NCBI RefSeq assembly: GCF_010119615.1
Contig: NZ_QOVG01000003.1
Span: 62,001-126,000 of the forward strand
Reading direction: 5' to 3'
Length of the DNA: 64,000 nt
Origin: Pseudoxanthomonas gei
GTDB lineage: Bacteria > Pseudomonadota > Gammaproteobacteria > Xanthomonadales > Xanthomonadaceae
Both the position numbers and the translations under genes were made by a program. Shown here piece by piece: positions 17,582 to 27,799 of the stretch (its first letter is position 1; every line of letters starts with the position of its first letter). The notes beneath the pieces were generated by a model. The model ran no database searches and was not told the origin of the DNA. It saw only the letters and a program-made list of their open reading frames with translations.

Positions 17582-20290
17582 TCAGCCGGTGTTCTGCACG
17601 CCCTGCGAGACGCCGTTGACGCTGGCCACCAGCGCTCGCAGCAGGGTCTCGTCCTCGCGCCCGCTGTCGCGCCAGCGCTTCAATAAATCCACTTGCAGGA
17701 CGCTGATCGGGTCCACATAGGGATTGCGCAGGCGGATGGACAGCGCCAGCCGCTGGTCGTTCTGCAGCAGCCACTCGTTCTCGTTCAGTCGCAACACCCA
17801 CTTCAGGGTAAGCGCATGCTCGCGCTGGATCAGCGGGAAGAACTGTTCATGCAATGGCCCGGCCATGCGCGAGAACATCTCGGCGATGCTCAGGTCGCCC
17901 TTGGCCAGCACCATCGAGATGTCGTCGAGAAAGGTCTTGAAGAACGGCCAGTCACGGGCCATCTCGCGAAGGGACTCCTCGCCACCCTCGTCCACCACCG
18001 CCTGCAGGCCGCTGCCCACGCCATACCAGCCCGGAATGACCGCGCGCGACTGGCTCCAGGCGAATACCCAGGGAATCGCGCGCAGGTTGGTCAATGCCGC
18101 ATCTTCCCCAAGCCGACGCGACGGCCGTGAGCCCAGGGTCATGCGTTCGATCACGTCGATCGGCGTCGCATTGCGGAAATAGTCCATGAACTTCGGCGCG
18201 CCGACGAATCCACGATAGGCCAGCGTGCTCTGCCCGGCCACGGTGTCCATGACCTCGCGCCAACCCGCTTCCCGCGGTTCCTGCGGACGCGGCCGCAGCG
18301 TGGACACCAGCACCGCGCCGGTCGCCTGTTCCAGCGAGCGCAGCGCCAGCGCGCGGATCCCGTATTTGCGATGGATGACCTCGCCCTGTTCGGTGACGCG
18401 CAGGCGGCCGTCCACGCTGCCGCGCGGCGAGGCTTCCACCGCGCGCGTGGTCTTGCCGCCACCGCGACTGATGGAACCGCCGCGCCCGTGGAAGAAGGTC
18501 AAGCGGATGCCGAGGTCTTTGGCGGCCTGCAGCAGTTCCACCTGGCCGCGCTGCAGGCCCCAGCGCGAGGCGGCGATGCCGCCGTCCTTGCCGCTGTCCG
18601 AATAACCCAGCATCACCATCTGCACGTTGTCGCGCGCCTGCAGGTGGGCGCGATAGACCGGATCGGCCAGCAGGTCGCGCAAGGTATCGGGGCCATGCTG
18701 CAGGTCGTCCACGGTTTCGAACAGGGGTGCGATATCGAGTGGTACGTTGCCGTTTTCATCCAGCAGCCCGCCACGGCGGGCCAGCGCCAGCACGGCCAGC
18801 ACATCGGCGCGATCGTGGGCCATGCTGATGATGTAGGCGCCCAGCGCATCGGTGCCGTGCAGCTGGCGCGCCTCGGCCAGTGCGGCGAATACCGCATCCA
18901 TGCGCAGGCCGGTCTCATCGTCGCTGCCCGGCAGCGCTTTTTCGCCACCTGCATAGGGACCCAGCAGGCGCGCACGTTCGACCAGGTCGTGTTTTTCCCA
19001 GGCCTCATCCTGCAGGGCCGCGGCTACCGCCCGCGCATGCACGCTGGATTCCTGGCGCACGTCCAGCCGTGCCAGGTGAAAACCGAAACTGCGCACCCGC
19101 CAGGCCAGCCGGCGCACCGCGAACCAGCCGGCATGCACGCCGCGGTTCTGTTCCAGGCTGTGCAGGATCAGCGCGACGTCGGCGGCGAACTCCTCGGGCG
19201 ACGCGTAACCCGCTTCCGCATCTTCGAGAGTGGCATGCAGGCGCCCACGCATCAGGTCGTTGAGCAGGCGGTAGGGCTGGTCGGCATGGCGCGGCTTGGA
19301 GCGCGCCGCAACCTCCGGCAACAGCGTGCGGTAGCGGGCGACCTGCGCTTCGACCGCGGGCGACACGCCGACCACGTCCTTGGACTGGCTGAGCAGCGTG
19401 GTGAGCTGGCGCAATTCCTTTGTATAAAGCAGCAGGATCGAATGACGCTGCGCGCGCAAGGTCGCGGCGATGGTGCCGCCGTCGACGTTGGGGTTGCCGT
19501 CCATGTCGCCGCCAACCCAGGTACCAAAGCGCAGCAGGCGCGGCACCTCAATGGTCTTGCCAAAGGTCTCGCCCAGCGCGGTCTCCAGCGTTTCGTAGAG
19601 CACCGGCATGACCCGGTACAGCACGTTGGTGAGGTAGAAACCGACGTGCTCGCGTTCATCCTCCACGCCCGGACGCACCGGCGAGGAATCGGCGGTCTGC
19701 CAGGATGCAGTCAGCGCCATGCGGAAACGCGCGATATCGGTGCGGCGTTCACCGGGCGTGCGCTGGCCATCGAGGTCGTTGACCAGGCTGGCGACCATCA
19801 GCTGTTCCTTCTCCAGCAATGCGCGACGCACGGCTTCAGTTGGATGCGCGGTGAATACCGGTTCTATGTCGATGCGCGGCAGCCATTCGGCCAGCTCCCC
19901 CAGGCTCACGCCCTGGGCCTTCAGCTTGATCAGCGCGTCATGCAGTCCGTCGGGCTGCGGCGCGCCGCCGGCGCGCTGGTAATCGCGCCGGCGGCGGATG
20001 CGGTGCACCCGCTCGGCAATGTTGACCACCTGGAAATAGGCGCTGAAGGCCCGGACCAGGGCTTCGGCATGATGGGGTTCGAGTCCCGCCAACAGGCCGG
20101 CCAGCGAGGCCGGCGGCTCGGTGCCCTGGCGGCGGGCAATGGCGGTGGTGCGGACTTTCTCCACCTCGGCCAGGAATCCGGGCGAAACCTGCTCGGCCAG
20201 CATGTCGCCGACCAGGGCGCCTAGCCGGCGTACGTCGTCGCGCAGGGGCGCGTCAGGCGGGGCGAACTCGAGGCTGCGGGGGTCGTTCAT
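17582..20290 (-). CDS. ppc: phosphoenolpyruvate carboxylase
   Basis: 902 residues from the ATG at 20290; fixes bicarbonate onto phosphoenolpyruvate to give oxaloacetate, refilling the citric acid cycle. Catalytic motifs are present: VFTAHPTE with the essential histidine (about residue 150), the glycine loop [16 protein letters not shown], and [10 protein letters not shown]. The C-terminus ends QNTG as in most family members. A 78-residue upstream extension in the same frame runs over the ahcY leader and is rejected. Divergent from ahcY with about 110 bases between the start and the riboswitch. Confidence 0.97.
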   Translation of the reverse strand: MNDPRSLEFAPPDAPLRDDVRRLGALVGDMLAEQVSPGFLAEVEKVRTTAIARRQGTEPPASLAGLLAGLEPHHAEALVRAFSAYFQVVNIAERVHRIRRRRDYQRAGGAPQPDGLHDALIKLKAQGVSLGELAEWLPRIDIEPVFTAHPTEAVRRALLEKEQLMVASLVNDLDGQRTPGERRTDIARFRMALTASWQTADSSPVRPGVEDEREHVGFYLTNVLYRVMPVLYETLETALGETFGKTIEVPRLLRFGTWVGGDMDGNPNVDGGTIAATLRAQRHSILLLYTKELRQLTTLLSQSKDVVGVSPAVEAQVARYRTLLPEVAARSKPRHADQPYRLLNDLMRGRLHATLEDAEAGYASPEEFAADVALILHSLEQNRGVHAGWFAVRRLAWRVRSFGFHLARLDVRQESSVHARAVAAALQDEAWEKHDLVERARLLGPYAGGEKALPGSDDETGLRMDAVFAALAEARQLHGTDALGAYIISMAHDRADVLAVLALARRGGLLDENGNVPLDIAPLFETVDDLQHGPDTLRDLLADPVYRAHLQARDNVQMVMLGYSDSGKDGGIAASRWGLQRGQVELLQAAKDLGIRLTFFHGRGGSISRGGGKTTRAVEASPRGSVDGRLRVTEQGEVIHRKYGIRALALRSLEQATGAVLVSTLRPRPQEPREAGWREVMDTVAGQSTLAYRGFVGAPKFMDYFRNATPIDVIERMTLGSRPSRRLGEDAALTNLRAIPWVFAWSQSRAVIPGWYGVGSGLQAVVDEGGEESLREMARDWPFFKTFLDDISMVLAKGDLSIAEMFSRMAGPLHEQFFPLIQREHALTLKWVLRLNENEWLLQNDQRLALSIRLRNPYVDPISVLQVDLLKRWRDSGREDETLLRALVASVNGVSQGVQNTG

Positions 20291-20386
20291 GGACTGGGGG
20301 CCTGGATTTCGGGCGATGGGAAGGCTCGGCACCAAGCCTAACCCAGGCTTACGAAACTTGAACATCTTTCCATCCGGAAGAAGCGA

Positions 20387-20392
20387 TATAAT
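20387..20392 (+). promoter_or_regulatory. -10 box for the SAH riboswitch/ahcY transcript
   Basis: A perfect TATAAT 12 bases before the first conserved riboswitch base. A TTGAAC at 20358-20363 is too far (23 bases) for an ideal -35. Confidence 0.6.
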
Positions 20393-20404
20393 GCCCCGCC
20401 TTCG

Positions 20405-20517
20405 CCGAGGGGCGCTGCGACCGAGACATGTGCGGATCCATCCGCAAGAGCCCGCACCACGTGCCGGGACTCGACATAGTCCGGCCAGGCTCGGCGGAAC
20501 GATCCTGTAACGGCGCC
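20405..20517 (+). ncRNA. S-adenosylhomocysteine (SAH) riboswitch
   Basis: The ahcY leader contains the two highly conserved halves of this class: CCGAGGGGCGCTGCGACCGA (20405-20424) and, after a variable hairpin, GGCCAGGCTCGGCGGAACGA (20482-20501), closed by AACGGCGCCC at 20509-20518. The second half pairs CCGAG with CTCGG and GGGCGC with GCGCCC. The class binds SAH and switches on genes that recycle it, exactly the function of AhcY just downstream. Confidence 0.93.
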
Positions 20518-20562
20518 CGGTCAATCATGCGGCACAGACCGCAAGAATCCGGAGCAATAGCC

Positions 20563-21993
<1,431 letters not shown>

Positions 21994-22003
21994 GCAAGAC
22001 CCG

Positions 22004-22032
22004 GCGGGCGGCTCAGGCCGCCCGCTTTCTTT
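22004..22032 (+). terminator. intrinsic terminator between ahcY and metF
   Basis: A nine-base stem GCGGGCGGC/GCCGCCCGC (22004-22012 with 22017-22025) with a four-base loop and a TTTCTTT tail. Because metF starts only 20 bases later, this may act as a partial terminator that lowers metF relative to ahcY. Confidence 0.85.
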
Positions 22033-22052
22033 CCAGCATTCGAGATCCCGCG

Positions 22053-22883
22053 ATGGCCGGCGTTCCGTTTTCCTTCGAGTTCTACCCGCCCAAGACCGAC
22101 GAGCAGCGCGCGCAGCTGGACCGCACCGCTGAAAAGCTAAAGGTGCATGCGCCGGAATATGTGTCCTGCACTTTTGGTGCCGGTGGTTCGACCTTGAGCT
22201 ACACCTCCGAGACTGTCCGCCACCTCAAGCAATCGCACGGCTTCGATGCCGCGCCCCACCTGTCCTGCGTGGGTGGCAGCCGGGAAGAGATCCGCGAACT
22301 GCTCAAGCTCTACAAGGCCATCGGCTGCAGGCGCATCGTGGCGCTGCGCGGCGACCTGCCCTCCGGCATGGGTCATCCGGGCGACCTGCGCTATGCCTCC
22401 GAACTGATCGAGTTCATCCGTGCCGAGCACGGCGACGCGTTCCACATCGAAGTGGGCGCATATCCGGAAACCCATCCGCAGTCCGAAGATGCGTTGACCG
22501 ACCTGAAACACTTCAAGGCCAAGGTCGACGCTGGCGCCAATGGCGCCATCACCCAGTATTTCTACAACGCCGACGCCTATTTCCATTTCGTCGACGCGGT
22601 GCGCAGGCTGGGGGTGGAAATCCCCATCGTGCCCGGCATCATGCCCATCTCCAATTACACCCAGCTCAAGCGCTTCTCCGAAGCCTGCGGCGCCGAGATT
22701 CCACGCTGGATCGGCAAGCGCATGCAGGCCCTGGGCGACGATGTCGACAGCGTCCGCGAGTTCGGCGCCGATCTGGTAGCCGCACTGTGCGACCGGCTGA
22801 TTGCAGGCGGGGCGCCCTCACTTCATTTTTATACTTTGAATCTTTCGAAACCGACGATGAACGTGATCGCGCGCGTGCGCTGA
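22053..22883 (+). CDS. metF: 5,10-methylenetetrahydrofolate reductase
   Basis: 276 residues; an FAD-dependent TIM barrel that makes 5-methyl-tetrahydrofolate for methionine synthesis. FSFEFYPPKTDEQRAQL, CTFGAGGST (about residue 36), VALRGDLPSG, NGAITQYFYN and the C-terminal LHFYTLNLS segment are typical. The ATG at 22053 is 59 bases behind the ahcY stop and past the terminator. Placement after ahcY ties homocysteine release to its remethylation. Confidence 0.96.
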   Translation: MAGVPFSFEFYPPKTDEQRAQLDRTAEKLKVHAPEYVSCTFGAGGSTLSYTSETVRHLKQSHGFDAAPHLSCVGGSREEIRELLKLYKAIGCRRIVALRGDLPSGMGHPGDLRYASELIEFIRAEHGDAFHIEVGAYPETHPQSEDALTDLKHFKAKVDAGANGAITQYFYNADAYFHFVDAVRRLGVEIPIVPGIMPISNYTQLKRFSEACGAEIPRWIGKRMQALGDDVDSVREFGADLVAALCDRLIAGGAPSLHFYTLNLSKPTMNVIARVR

Positions 22884-23007
22884 ATGCATCGGTAACGCCC
22901 GCGTTTTCCCGGTTTTAATCGATTCATCTACAGGCGCGTTTCAATACGCCGCGTCGACATCGATGGCAACAGCATGCGCACACGTTCCGATCTGCAGGAT
23001 CTCTGCC

Positions 23008-23676
23008 ATGAAACCCGCGATGCTCTCCGCCCTGGTCACCGCCGCCGTTGCCCTCGGACTACCCTGGTCGCAGCCAGTGGCTGCAACCAGTGGCATACAG
23101 CGCTGTGAAGCAGGCGACGGCACGGTGATCTACACCGACAAGGCCTGCCCGGCGCTGGGCAGCAAGGCCCTGCCCGTTTCGGCCGAACTGCTGATCCGCA
23201 TCGCAGCCGAAGAGGCACGCTATTCCGATTCGAATGCACCACTTGCGCTGGGGCTGCAGCCAGACGCATCGGCCACTGATTTCGCAGGCGCGCCCGCGGC
23301 CAACGGCGCGGTGGGCCGGCGTGCCCCGCAGTCAGGTTGTGCGCGCAGCAAGCAGCAGTTGGTGGCGGACATGCGTGGCTCCTTCGCCCTTCACAATGTC
23401 AATCGCCTGGCCGAGAGCTACCACTGGGTGGGCAAGTCCAATCGCCAGGCACAGCAGCAGATGCTGCAGCTGGAACGCATGGCCACGTTGTCCCTGCAGC
23501 AGGCGAGGTTCTTCGATGGCTTCATCGGCAGTGGCCTGGATGCTGTCGACGCCGGTGCTGTGGATTCCAGTGGACTCGCAGGGACCTTGCAGCTGACCCT
23601 GGCCAAGGGTGCCAGCCTGCAGGTGGTGGACCTGGACGTGACGCGCTACGCAGGCTGCTATTTCGCCAAGCTGTGA
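23008..23676 (+). CDS. exported DUF4124-like protein, first of a tandem paralog pair
   Basis: 222 residues. A signal peptide (LSALVTAAVALGLPWSQPVAA) is followed by an N-terminal motif IQRCEAGDGTVIYTDKAC, which resembles the DUF4124 start common in exported proteobacterial proteins. A central segment (GCARSKQQL, then VNRLAESYHWVGKSNRQA) recurs in the next gene. The mature protein ends with a cysteine-containing strand (GCYFAKL). Probably periplasmic with disulfides. The ATG at 23008 was preferred over 22963 because the signal peptide begins there. Function unknown. Confidence 0.75.
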   Translation: MKPAMLSALVTAAVALGLPWSQPVAATSGIQRCEAGDGTVIYTDKACPALGSKALPVSAELLIRIAAEEARYSDSNAPLALGLQPDASATDFAGAPAANGAVGRRAPQSGCARSKQQLVADMRGSFALHNVNRLAESYHWVGKSNRQAQQQMLQLERMATLSLQQARFFDGFIGSGLDAVDAGAVDSSGLAGTLQLTLAKGASLQVVDLDVTRYAGCYFAKL

Positions 23677-23769
23677 CACAAGGTGCTGGCCGCGTGGTTG
23701 CGGCGGGCGTGAACAAACTGCGGGGACAGCGCTTCCCATGATGACGGGCCACGGTTAGTCTGGCTCGCG

Positions 23770-24360
23770 ATGCGTATTGACCCCGTTCTCCTGATCATCA
23801 TCCTGCTCGGCGCGGGGCTTGGCTGTATCCCTTTTCCGGCCTTCGCCCAGAAAGTGCAGCGATGCAGCACCATGGACGGCAACACCGTCTATACCGACAA
23901 GCGCTGCGAAGACGTTGGCGCGATGGATCACCTGCCGCGCGTCACTGCCGGCATCAGCGGCTCCTCAGGCATCTACCGCGCGGGCTGCGCACGCACGCTG
24001 AGCGATCTCGTCTACCAGGTCACCGCGGCCATAGAGAACAAGGACGTGAACCGGCTGGCCAGCCTGTACCAGTGGAATGGCATATCCAATGCCAGTGCCA
24101 ACCGCATCCTCAACAAGCTGGAAGTGATCGTGGACCGGCCGCTGGTGGACATCGCCCCGGTACGACCGGCCCCGCCGCCCGTTGTAGATGAGAATGGGGT
24201 GGTCGTGGATGACAACAGCGATGGCTACTATCCCCAGACGGCCACGCGGCAGCGGCCGGTGGGCCTGCGGCTGGAGCAGACCCTGAAGAATGGCAGCACG
24301 CCTTCGCGCACGGTATTCGGTCTGCGCCGGGCATACAAATGCTTCTGGATCACGCTCTGA
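23770..24360 (+). CDS. exported DUF4124-like protein, second of a tandem paralog pair
   Basis: 196 residues. Signal peptide (LLIIILLGAGLGCIPFPAFA) and then VQRCSTMDGNTVYTDKRC, GCARTLSDL, VNRLASLYQWNGISNASA and a C-terminal KCFWITL. These parallel the preceding gene's blocks in the same order and spacing, so the two arose by tandem duplication and diverged. A proline-rich, acidic linker (about residues 135-165) is unique to this copy. The cysteine in LGCIPF lies inside the signal core; a lipoprotein reading is possible but the context after it is poor. Function unknown. Confidence 0.75.
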   Translation: MRIDPVLLIIILLGAGLGCIPFPAFAQKVQRCSTMDGNTVYTDKRCEDVGAMDHLPRVTAGISGSSGIYRAGCARTLSDLVYQVTAAIENKDVNRLASLYQWNGISNASANRILNKLEVIVDRPLVDIAPVRPAPPPVVDENGVVVDDNSDGYYPQTATRQRPVGLRLEQTLKNGSTPSRTVFGLRRAYKCFWITL

Positions 24361-24423
24361 CCAGGCCGCGCCGGGTCATCGTTGATTGCGGCACAATGAG
24401 GCTGGAACCATGGAGGCCCGAAC

Positions 24424-25335
24424 ATGAAATTCCCCGACAAGATCTGGCACAACGGCGTGATCAAGCCGTGGGCCGAAGCAACTACCCATGTGATGGCGCA
24501 TGCCATCCACTACGGCTCTTCGGTATTCGAAGGCATCCGGGCCTATGAGACGCCGAGCGGCACGGCCGTGTTCCGCCTCAACGACCACAACAAGCGCCTG
24601 TTCCAGTCGGCCAAGATCTACGACATCGAGATTCCCTACACCCTGGATGAAATCAACACGGCCTGCCGGGACATCATCCGGGTCAACGGGCTGAGCAAGG
24701 CCTACCTGCGCCCGATCGTGTTCCGCGGCTATGGCGGCGTGGGCATCGCGGCCGACACGCCGATCGACGTGGCGGTGGCGGCGATGGAGTTCGGCCGCTA
24801 CCTGGGCGAGGACGGCATGGAGAACGGCATAGATGCCTGCGTCTCCAGCTGGCAGCGCTTTGCTCCCAATACCCTGCCCGCGGGCGCCAAGGCCGGCGGA
24901 AACTATCTTTCGGGGCAACTGGTGACGCGCGAAGCGCGCCGGCACGGCTACGGCGAAGGCATCGCGCTGGCGTCCACCGGGCTGCTCAGCGAAGGCGCCG
25001 GCGAAAACCTGTTCCTGGTCTTCGAGGGCGCGTTGCATACGCCACCCGCCAGCGCCTCGTTGCTGGCCGGCATCACCCGCAATTCGATCATCCACCTGGC
25101 GCGCGACCACGGCATCGAGGTGATCGAACGCGACATCCCGCGCGAGTACCTCTATCTCTGCGACGAGCTGCTGATGTGCGGCACCGCTGCTGAAATAACC
25201 CCGTTGCGATCGGTCGACGGCAAGCCGGTCGGCGACGGCAAGCCGGGCCCGGTCACGCGCAGGATCCAGGACCTGTTCTTCGGCCTGTTCGAAGGGCGTA
25301 CCGAAGACCGCCACGGCTGGCTCGATTACCTCTGA
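24424..25335 (+). CDS. ilvE: branched-chain amino acid aminotransferase
   Basis: 303 residues, a fold-IV PLP enzyme that catalyses the last step of leucine, isoleucine and valine synthesis. HAIHYGSSVFEGIRAY (about 26-41), the PLP lysine K156 in PAGAKAGGNYL, EGAGENLF and MCGTAAEITPLRSVDG are diagnostic. A CACAAT -10-like box near 24391 and an AT-rich context precede the ATG. No leader peptide or attenuator is recognised. It is not next to other ilv genes here. Confidence 0.96.
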   Translation: MKFPDKIWHNGVIKPWAEATTHVMAHAIHYGSSVFEGIRAYETPSGTAVFRLNDHNKRLFQSAKIYDIEIPYTLDEINTACRDIIRVNGLSKAYLRPIVFRGYGGVGIAADTPIDVAVAAMEFGRYLGEDGMENGIDACVSSWQRFAPNTLPAGAKAGGNYLSGQLVTREARRHGYGEGIALASTGLLSEGAGENLFLVFEGALHTPPASASLLAGITRNSIIHLARDHGIEVIERDIPREYLYLCDELLMCGTAAEITPLRSVDGKPVGDGKPGPVTRRIQDLFFGLFEGRTEDRHGWLDYL

Positions 25336-25346
25336 GCCACCGGTTC

Positions 25347-25438
25347 CCATGGAGCCGGGCGTGCCCGGCTGCTTCTGATCCAGCCCTGTCTTTCCTGAAG
25401 TTGGCGCCCATGGCAGCCGGGCAGGCCCGGCGCTACGC
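25347..25438. repeat. two direct copies of a GCCGGGC-type palindromic repeat
   Basis: CATGGAGCCGGGCGTGCCCG (25349-25368) and CATGGCAGCCGGGCAGGCCC (25409-25428) each contain the palindrome AGCCGGGC-nn-GCCCGGC. They lie in the convergent gap between ilvE and colS. A related single copy occurs at 38655-38674. The unit resembles short REP-type repeats of the Xanthomonadaceae. Confidence 0.7.
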
Positions 25439-25449
25439 AAGACCTGCCC

Positions 25450-26796
25450 TCAGTCGGCGGTGAACTTCAGGGTAGCGATCACCCCGTGCTTTTCACCCGG
25501 CCTCACGCCTACCTGCCAGCCATAGAGTTCGCATAGCCGGCTGACGATGGACAGGCCAATGCCGCCGCCCTGCGAGTGGCCGGCATGGGTTCCGCGATAG
25601 CCGCGCTCGAACAGCCGCGCGGCATCTTCCGGGCTCAGGCCCGGCCCTGAATCGATGACTTCCACGCTGTCAGCCAGCAACCTCACCACCACTTCGCCCG
25701 TCAGCGTGTACTTCACCGCATTGCCGACCAGGTTGCCCAGCGCCACCGAAACCGCCGACTCGGGGGCATCGACGGTGAGGCCGCTTTCCCCTTCCATGCG
25801 CAAGGTCAGCGGCTTGCTGCCAAGTTGCGCCCGGTGCACGTCCAGCAGCTGTTCGGCCACGCGCGCCACCAGGGTGTTGCCCTGGCCGCGCTCGTTGCGC
25901 GACAGCAGCAGCAGCGAACCGATCAGGTCGGTGCATTGCTGCTCGGCGCGCTGGATGCGCAACAGCCGCTGCATCACCTTCTCGTCCAGCGCGGGCCGCG
26001 CCAGCAGCAGCTCGGTGGCGCCACGGATCACCGCCAGCGGCGTGCGCAGTTCATGGCTTACGTCGGCGTTGAATTCACGGTCCCGCTGCACGACCTCGGT
26101 CAGGCGCGCGGAATAGTCGTCGAGCGCTTCGGCCAGTTGACCGACTTCGTCGTCGGGGAAATTGGGAGCCAGGGGCTTTGGATTGCTGGTGCCCCGGTAC
26201 GCCCGCAGCAGACGAGCCAGGTCCGAAACGGGTCGCATCACCTTCGACGCCGACCACCATCCCAGCACCAGCGACAGGCCCACGAACAGGGCAACGGCGA
26301 AAACCAGCCAGCGAACCAGTCGCTCCTGGGCGGTCTTCGCCCGCAAGGTGTCATAGGCAAGGAAGTACCAGGCATCCGGCGTCTTCCTGACCGCCACCTT
26401 GTAGGACAGCGGCTTGTTGTTTTCGTCGGTGCCGTTATAGCTGGCGATGCCCTCGGGCATCCTGACCCATTCGGGGTAGTCCACCGCCAGCCTGGCCATT
26501 GCCGCGGGATCGTTCGGGTTCACCACCCGGCCATACATCTGCTCGACTGCCAGGGTCGGCTTGGCGTCGGGGTTTTCCTGGTGTGAGCGCATGTAGACGT
26601 CGATGTTGCGCGTCATCACATCGTCCACCAGCTGGTTCTCGATGTACTTGCTGGCCCAGACCGTGGCGAAGGCGAACAGGACGGTGAGGCCGAAGCCCAG
26701 CAGCACGAAGGAAAGCACGATCCGGCTGCGCAGCCTCCGCCGGTAGCTCCGGTGGGTCGTCCCCAGCGAAGCGACCAAGTCGCCCGCCTTAGGCAT
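25450..26796 (-). CDS. colS: sensor histidine kinase, ColS-like
   Basis: 448 residues: membrane helix (about 25-48), a periplasmic domain of about 115 residues with acidic stretches, a second helix (about 162-182), HAMP, a HisKA dimerisation helix with phospho-acceptor H248 (DVSHELRTPLAVIRG), and a HATPase domain (NLVGNAVKYT, VIDSGPGLSPEDAARLFERG, GGIGLSIVSRLC). The start overlaps the response-regulator stop by eight bases, so the two are co-translated. The pair matches the ColRS type that guards envelope integrity against metals and membrane stress; that name rests on resemblance to ColR. Confidence 0.85.
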   Translation of the reverse strand: MPKAGDLVASLGTTHRSYRRRLRSRIVLSFVLLGFGLTVLFAFATVWASKYIENQLVDDVMTRNIDVYMRSHQENPDAKPTLAVEQMYGRVVNPNDPAAMARLAVDYPEWVRMPEGIASYNGTDENNKPLSYKVAVRKTPDAWYFLAYDTLRAKTAQERLVRWLVFAVALFVGLSLVLGWWSASKVMRPVSDLARLLRAYRGTSNPKPLAPNFPDDEVGQLAEALDDYSARLTEVVQRDREFNADVSHELRTPLAVIRGATELLLARPALDEKVMQRLLRIQRAEQQCTDLIGSLLLLSRNERGQGNTLVARVAEQLLDVHRAQLGSKPLTLRMEGESGLTVDAPESAVSVALGNLVGNAVKYTLTGEVVVRLLADSVEVIDSGPGLSPEDAARLFERGYRGTHAGHSQGGGIGLSIVSRLCELYGWQVGVRPGEKHGVIATLKFTAD

Positions 26797-27466
26797 CCGG
26801 TGCGGCTATCCGGTAACCGATGCCATGGCGGGTCTGGATGAAGGGCGTGTCGAACGGCTTGTCGACCACGGCCCGCAATCCATGGATGTGCACGCGCAGG
26901 GAATCCGAATCCGGCAACTCCTCTCCCCACACCCGCGTTTCCAGTTCCTGGCGCGTCACCACCGCAGGCGAAGCCTCCATCAACGCCTGCAGGATCTTCA
27001 GCGCGGTGGGGTTGAGTTGCAGCAGCTTGCCCTGGCGACGCACTTCCAGGGTGTCCAGGTTGTACTCCAGCTCTCCCACCTCGAGCACGCGCGTCTGCAC
27101 GCCCTTGCCGCGACGGGACAGCGCATTGAGGCGAACCTCGACTTCCTGCAGGGCGAAAGGCTTGATCAGGTAGTCGTCGGCGCCGGAATCAAAACCGGCC
27201 AGCTTGTTGTCCAGCGTGTCCCGTGCGGTGAGCATCAATACGGGCGTCTGCTTGCGCGCTTCGTTGCGCAGCTTGCGGCAGACCTCCAAGCCGTCCATGC
27301 CGGGCAGGTTGAGGTCCAGCACGATCGCGTCGAAGTCGTGGACGACCGCCAGGTGCAGGCCGGTCACGCCGTCGGCGGCGAAGTCCACAGTGTGGCCGCG
27401 ATCCTCGAGGTAGTCGCCAAGGTTGGCGGCTATGTCGCTGTTGTCTTCAATGACGAGTATTCGCAT
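26789..27466 (-). CDS. colR: OmpR-family response regulator, ColR-like
   Basis: 225 residues. Receiver domain with the acidic pocket E7/D8, phospho-acceptor D51 (AIVLDLNLPGMDG), T80 and K102 (LIKPFAL). The winged-helix DNA-binding domain fills the second half (LNPTALKILQALM, SLRVHIHGLRAVVDKPF, HGIGYRI). The receiver reads closely like Pseudomonas ColR (the HLA...IVLD...LPG and GFDSGADDYL blocks). It is the first gene of the unit. A pair of direct CTTAACAA repeats 59-80 bases upstream is a candidate autoregulatory site. Confidence 0.88.
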   Translation of the reverse strand: MRILVIEDNSDIAANLGDYLEDRGHTVDFAADGVTGLHLAVVHDFDAIVLDLNLPGMDGLEVCRKLRNEARKQTPVLMLTARDTLDNKLAGFDSGADDYLIKPFALQEVEVRLNALSRRGKGVQTRVLEVGELEYNLDTLEVRRQGKLLQLNPTALKILQALMEASPAVVTRQELETRVWGEELPDSDSLRVHIHGLRAVVDKPFDTPFIQTRHGIGYRIAAPDA

Positions 27467-27524
27467 GGGTGTCCCGGTAATGCGTCAGTGGAATGCGGCG
27501 CGCCCGAAAAGGCGCGGCCTGTAA

Positions 27525-27546
27525 CTTAACAAATCGGACTTAACAA
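27525..27546. promoter_or_regulatory. direct repeats upstream of colR, candidate ColR-type operator
   Basis: CTTAACAA at 27525-27532 is repeated exactly at 27539-27546 (14-base period). OmpR-family regulators bind direct repeats, and the position relative to the colR start fits autoregulation. The period is longer than the 10-11 bases of PhoP-type boxes, so this is only a candidate. Confidence 0.4.
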
Positions 27547-27600
27547 TTGTCCTTGCAAGAGGGCTGATGTCCCAGCCGTTCATCGAAAGGCGCGCGGGCA

Positions 27601-27634
27601 AAGAAAAAGCCCAGGCCGGAGTTCGGCCTGGGCA
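27601..27634 (-). terminator. intrinsic terminator on the minus strand downstream of rimK
   Basis: A ten-base stem (27610-27619 with 27625-27634) and a five-base loop. On the minus strand it is followed by TTTTTCTTT (27609-27601). It would end transcripts coming from rimK or from a small RNA in the 27640-27790 interval. Confidence 0.85.
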
Positions 27635-27799
27635 AAGGGTTTACCCGATTACCGTAGTACTGCTCGCCCCGCCACTGACGATAGCGGGACGGCACAGGCT
27701 TGCGGCCCGGCCAAGCTACGCCGGCGTCGATTAAAGCGCCGTTAAACATCCGCCGCCGCAGCCCCGCAATGCCGCTACAGCGGGCTTATATGATTGAAT
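27635..27799 (-). other. untranslated stretch between rimK and its terminator; possible small RNA
   Basis: 165 bases between the rimK stop and the terminator, with no convincing gene. A 69-codon frame exists (ATG at 27749) but it reads straight through the terminator hairpin and resembles no family I know. AT-rich promoter-like sequence lies around 27785-27799 on the minus strand. The interval could be a long rimK 3' end or a separate small RNA. Confidence 0.35.

Noticed and set aside
18371-20224. A 617-codon plus-strand open frame antisense to ppc
   Set aside because: It is the GC-rich mirror of ppc: composition is histidine- and glutamine-rich, with no recognisable domain, no ribosome-binding site and a clear, fully motif-bearing gene on the other strand.
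27540-27749. A 69-codon minus-strand gene after rimK
   Set aside because: It reads through the stem and T-run of a strong terminator and resembles no protein family.
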